From Rhyzopertha dominica (lineage: Eukaryota; Arthropoda; Insecta; Coleoptera; Bostrichidae), in the NCBI GenBank assembly GCA_025024175.1, contig QCXZ01000064.1, forward strand, positions 14,198,001 through 14,262,000: a stretch of DNA of 64,000 nucleotides, given 5' to 3'. The position numbers and the translations under genes were made by a program. Each line of letters begins with the position of its first letter. Positions within the stretch are counted from its first letter, which is position 1. Below are positions 62,968 through 64,000 of the stretch, piece after piece. The notes beneath the pieces are model-generated. The model was not told where the DNA came from. It ran no database searches and worked only from the letters and a program-made list of their open reading frames with translations.

Positions 62968-63012
62968 CTCTGACGATCGTTTCGACTACAACGGTCATTG
63001 TCAAAGAGATAA
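62968..63012 (-). repeat. related hairpin-CGAAACG motif
   Basis: The minus strand reads TTTGACAATGACCGTTGTAG, then TCGAAACGATCGTCAGAG: a GAC/GTC hairpin followed by CGAAACG and an outer TTGAC/GTCAG-type pairing. It is the same architecture as at 62631 but with a different primary sequence, 300 bp away. Confidence 0.4.
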
Positions 63013-64000
63013 CAACGTTATACTAAACTCAGATGTGCAGAATTTTGTTTACATACCCTTTTTACAGGGGTTGTAAAATACAGTTGTAAAAATCTCTCGC
63101 CTGGGTTTAGAGGCCGACTTTATAATTTCAGCAATATCGCAATAACGCGTACTGGAGTGGGAATTTCTATTTATGTATTTGTCAAATGTTTTTTCTGATG
63201 CTGAGCTTTTTTAATTTCATAAAAAGTTCTAAAACGTTCAGTTTTTTACCTTTCCTTTCGCAATTTACAATTTTGACGTCGTTTTCATCTAAGTGATGGT
63301 TATTTCTTATGTTTCCAAGCTACCTTATTGACTCAGGATGTTTCACAATGAATGCACCTTTGAATCCATTCAACATACTACTAAAGTTCCCTCAAACTAA
63401 ATTCACGTCAGCGATTTTCCGTTCGCCTTGAAAGTACTTTGTTTTGGTATGCACAAATATCAAGAGATTGTTATTAATTAACACTTCAACTGCTATTGTT
63501 TCATATATGAAGCAGGGCACATTCTCGCGCACTCTAATGAACACCATCGTAGGCGAAACTGTTGGCAAACTATTTAAGTGAGCAGGACCACACTCAATTA
63601 TTTGGCGGTTGTATTATTAATTTCAGTTGCGGCTAGGGCACAAGTGCATGGACTAAGCTTCTCTAATTAAATTGCAACGGCAGGGTCACTTTGAGCTGAC
63701 GATGACGTGACGCAGCCAGCGTGTGTTCGTATTAAATGCAATTCGCGTTAAGTCGCCTTCGGGGGTTTGTGCGATAAGCTTCTCCTTAGTTAGCCAGAAG
63801 TTAAATTAGGTTTAACCTTTCATGTTATAAGTCGCTACCGCACCAGTACAAGCACGCTAACACATAATTTTAAAATATGCTGACTGGCGTGGGAGTAAGA
63901 ACGCCCACTAATAATTATTTTATTTTAATAAATTTCCGTACATACGCCTGTATTTAGACAAAATCTGCAAATTTTTTTAGCCTTATCTATGCATTGGCCG
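63013..64000. other. non-coding DNA; more even-composition block at 63.4-63.9 kb
   Basis: No gene is supported. From about 63400 to 63900 the sequence has CpGs, TAATTA words and GATGACGTGACGCAGCCAG without transposon features, as in conserved regulatory DNA. Confidence 0.35.

Noticed and set aside
1..64000. CRISPR array, operon, phage or plasmid features
   Set aside because: No regularly spaced repeats, no ribosome-binding-site gene strings and no bacterial-type coding density; the content is animal repeat DNA.

Overview
The window looks like nuclear DNA of an arthropod, most likely an insect with a large genome. It is very AT-rich. It has no bacterial gene layout, and almost every open reading frame is a short chance ORF. 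What can be recognised is typical of insect chromosomes: LINE reverse-transcriptase remnants, a Penelope-type GIY-YIG remnant, a Tc1/mariner transposase pseudogene, hAT-like non-autonomous elements with 8-bp target-site duplications, tRNA-derived SINEs, MITEs and foldback repeats. The species cannot be named from the sequence. Eleven isolated N characters show a draft consensus.

The only convincing host coding sequence is one short exon on the minus strand at 18822-18884: 21 codons starting MNTVQ and ending in frame at a consensus splice donor (GAG|GTAAGG). About 13 kb downstream on the same strand, at 5736/5735, is a 17-nt uninterrupted pyrimidine tract ending in CAG directly joined to GTAAGG, with a CTAAT branch-point-like word upstream. 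This is the form of a recursive-splicing ratchet point of the kind known in long Drosophila introns. My reading, which is inference, is that positions 1-18821 are mostly the first coding intron of a minus-strand gene. The DNA above the exon (18885-19500) would then be its 5' UTR or promoter area, and some of the higher-numbered DNA may belong to the same gene. A second minus-strand donor-like site at 40921 may mark an upstream, possibly non-coding, exon.

Layout. 1-14.7 kb: AT-rich non-coding DNA with the ratchet candidate, a GIY-YIG remnant (10.9 kb) and a homeodomain-type palindrome (13.9 kb). 14.7-16.4 kb: a MITE split by a 1.2-kb hAT-like element, then a broken Jockey-like RT. 17-19.5 kb: an AAT microsatellite, an LTR-like stretch, the exon and its upstream island. 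21-22.9 kb: a 5'-truncated LINE, an interspersed repeat and a perfect 29-bp palindrome. 30.7-32.6 kb: a 1.9-kb hAT-like element with GAGACC-rich ends and a perfect 8-bp duplication. 36.4-39.1 kb: a foldback whose left arm has been split by a SINE, next to a hammerhead-like core and two hAT-like ends. 46.6 kb: a 175-bp MITE. 48.8 and 62.6 kb: two copies of a 125-bp repeat with a hairpin-CGAAAC motif. 50.8-52.9 kb: a mariner pseudogene and a 1.3-kb long-TIR element carrying a broken protein tail. 58.8-59.4 kb: three SINE copies. 61.7-62.3 kb: a 146-bp-arm foldback with tandemly repeated hairpin-GAAAC motifs. The remaining DNA shows no gene I can support. Several blocks of more even base composition (13.7-13.95, 33.0-33.5, 43.4-44.3, 47.7-48.1 and 63.4-63.9 kb) look like candidate conserved non-coding DNA.
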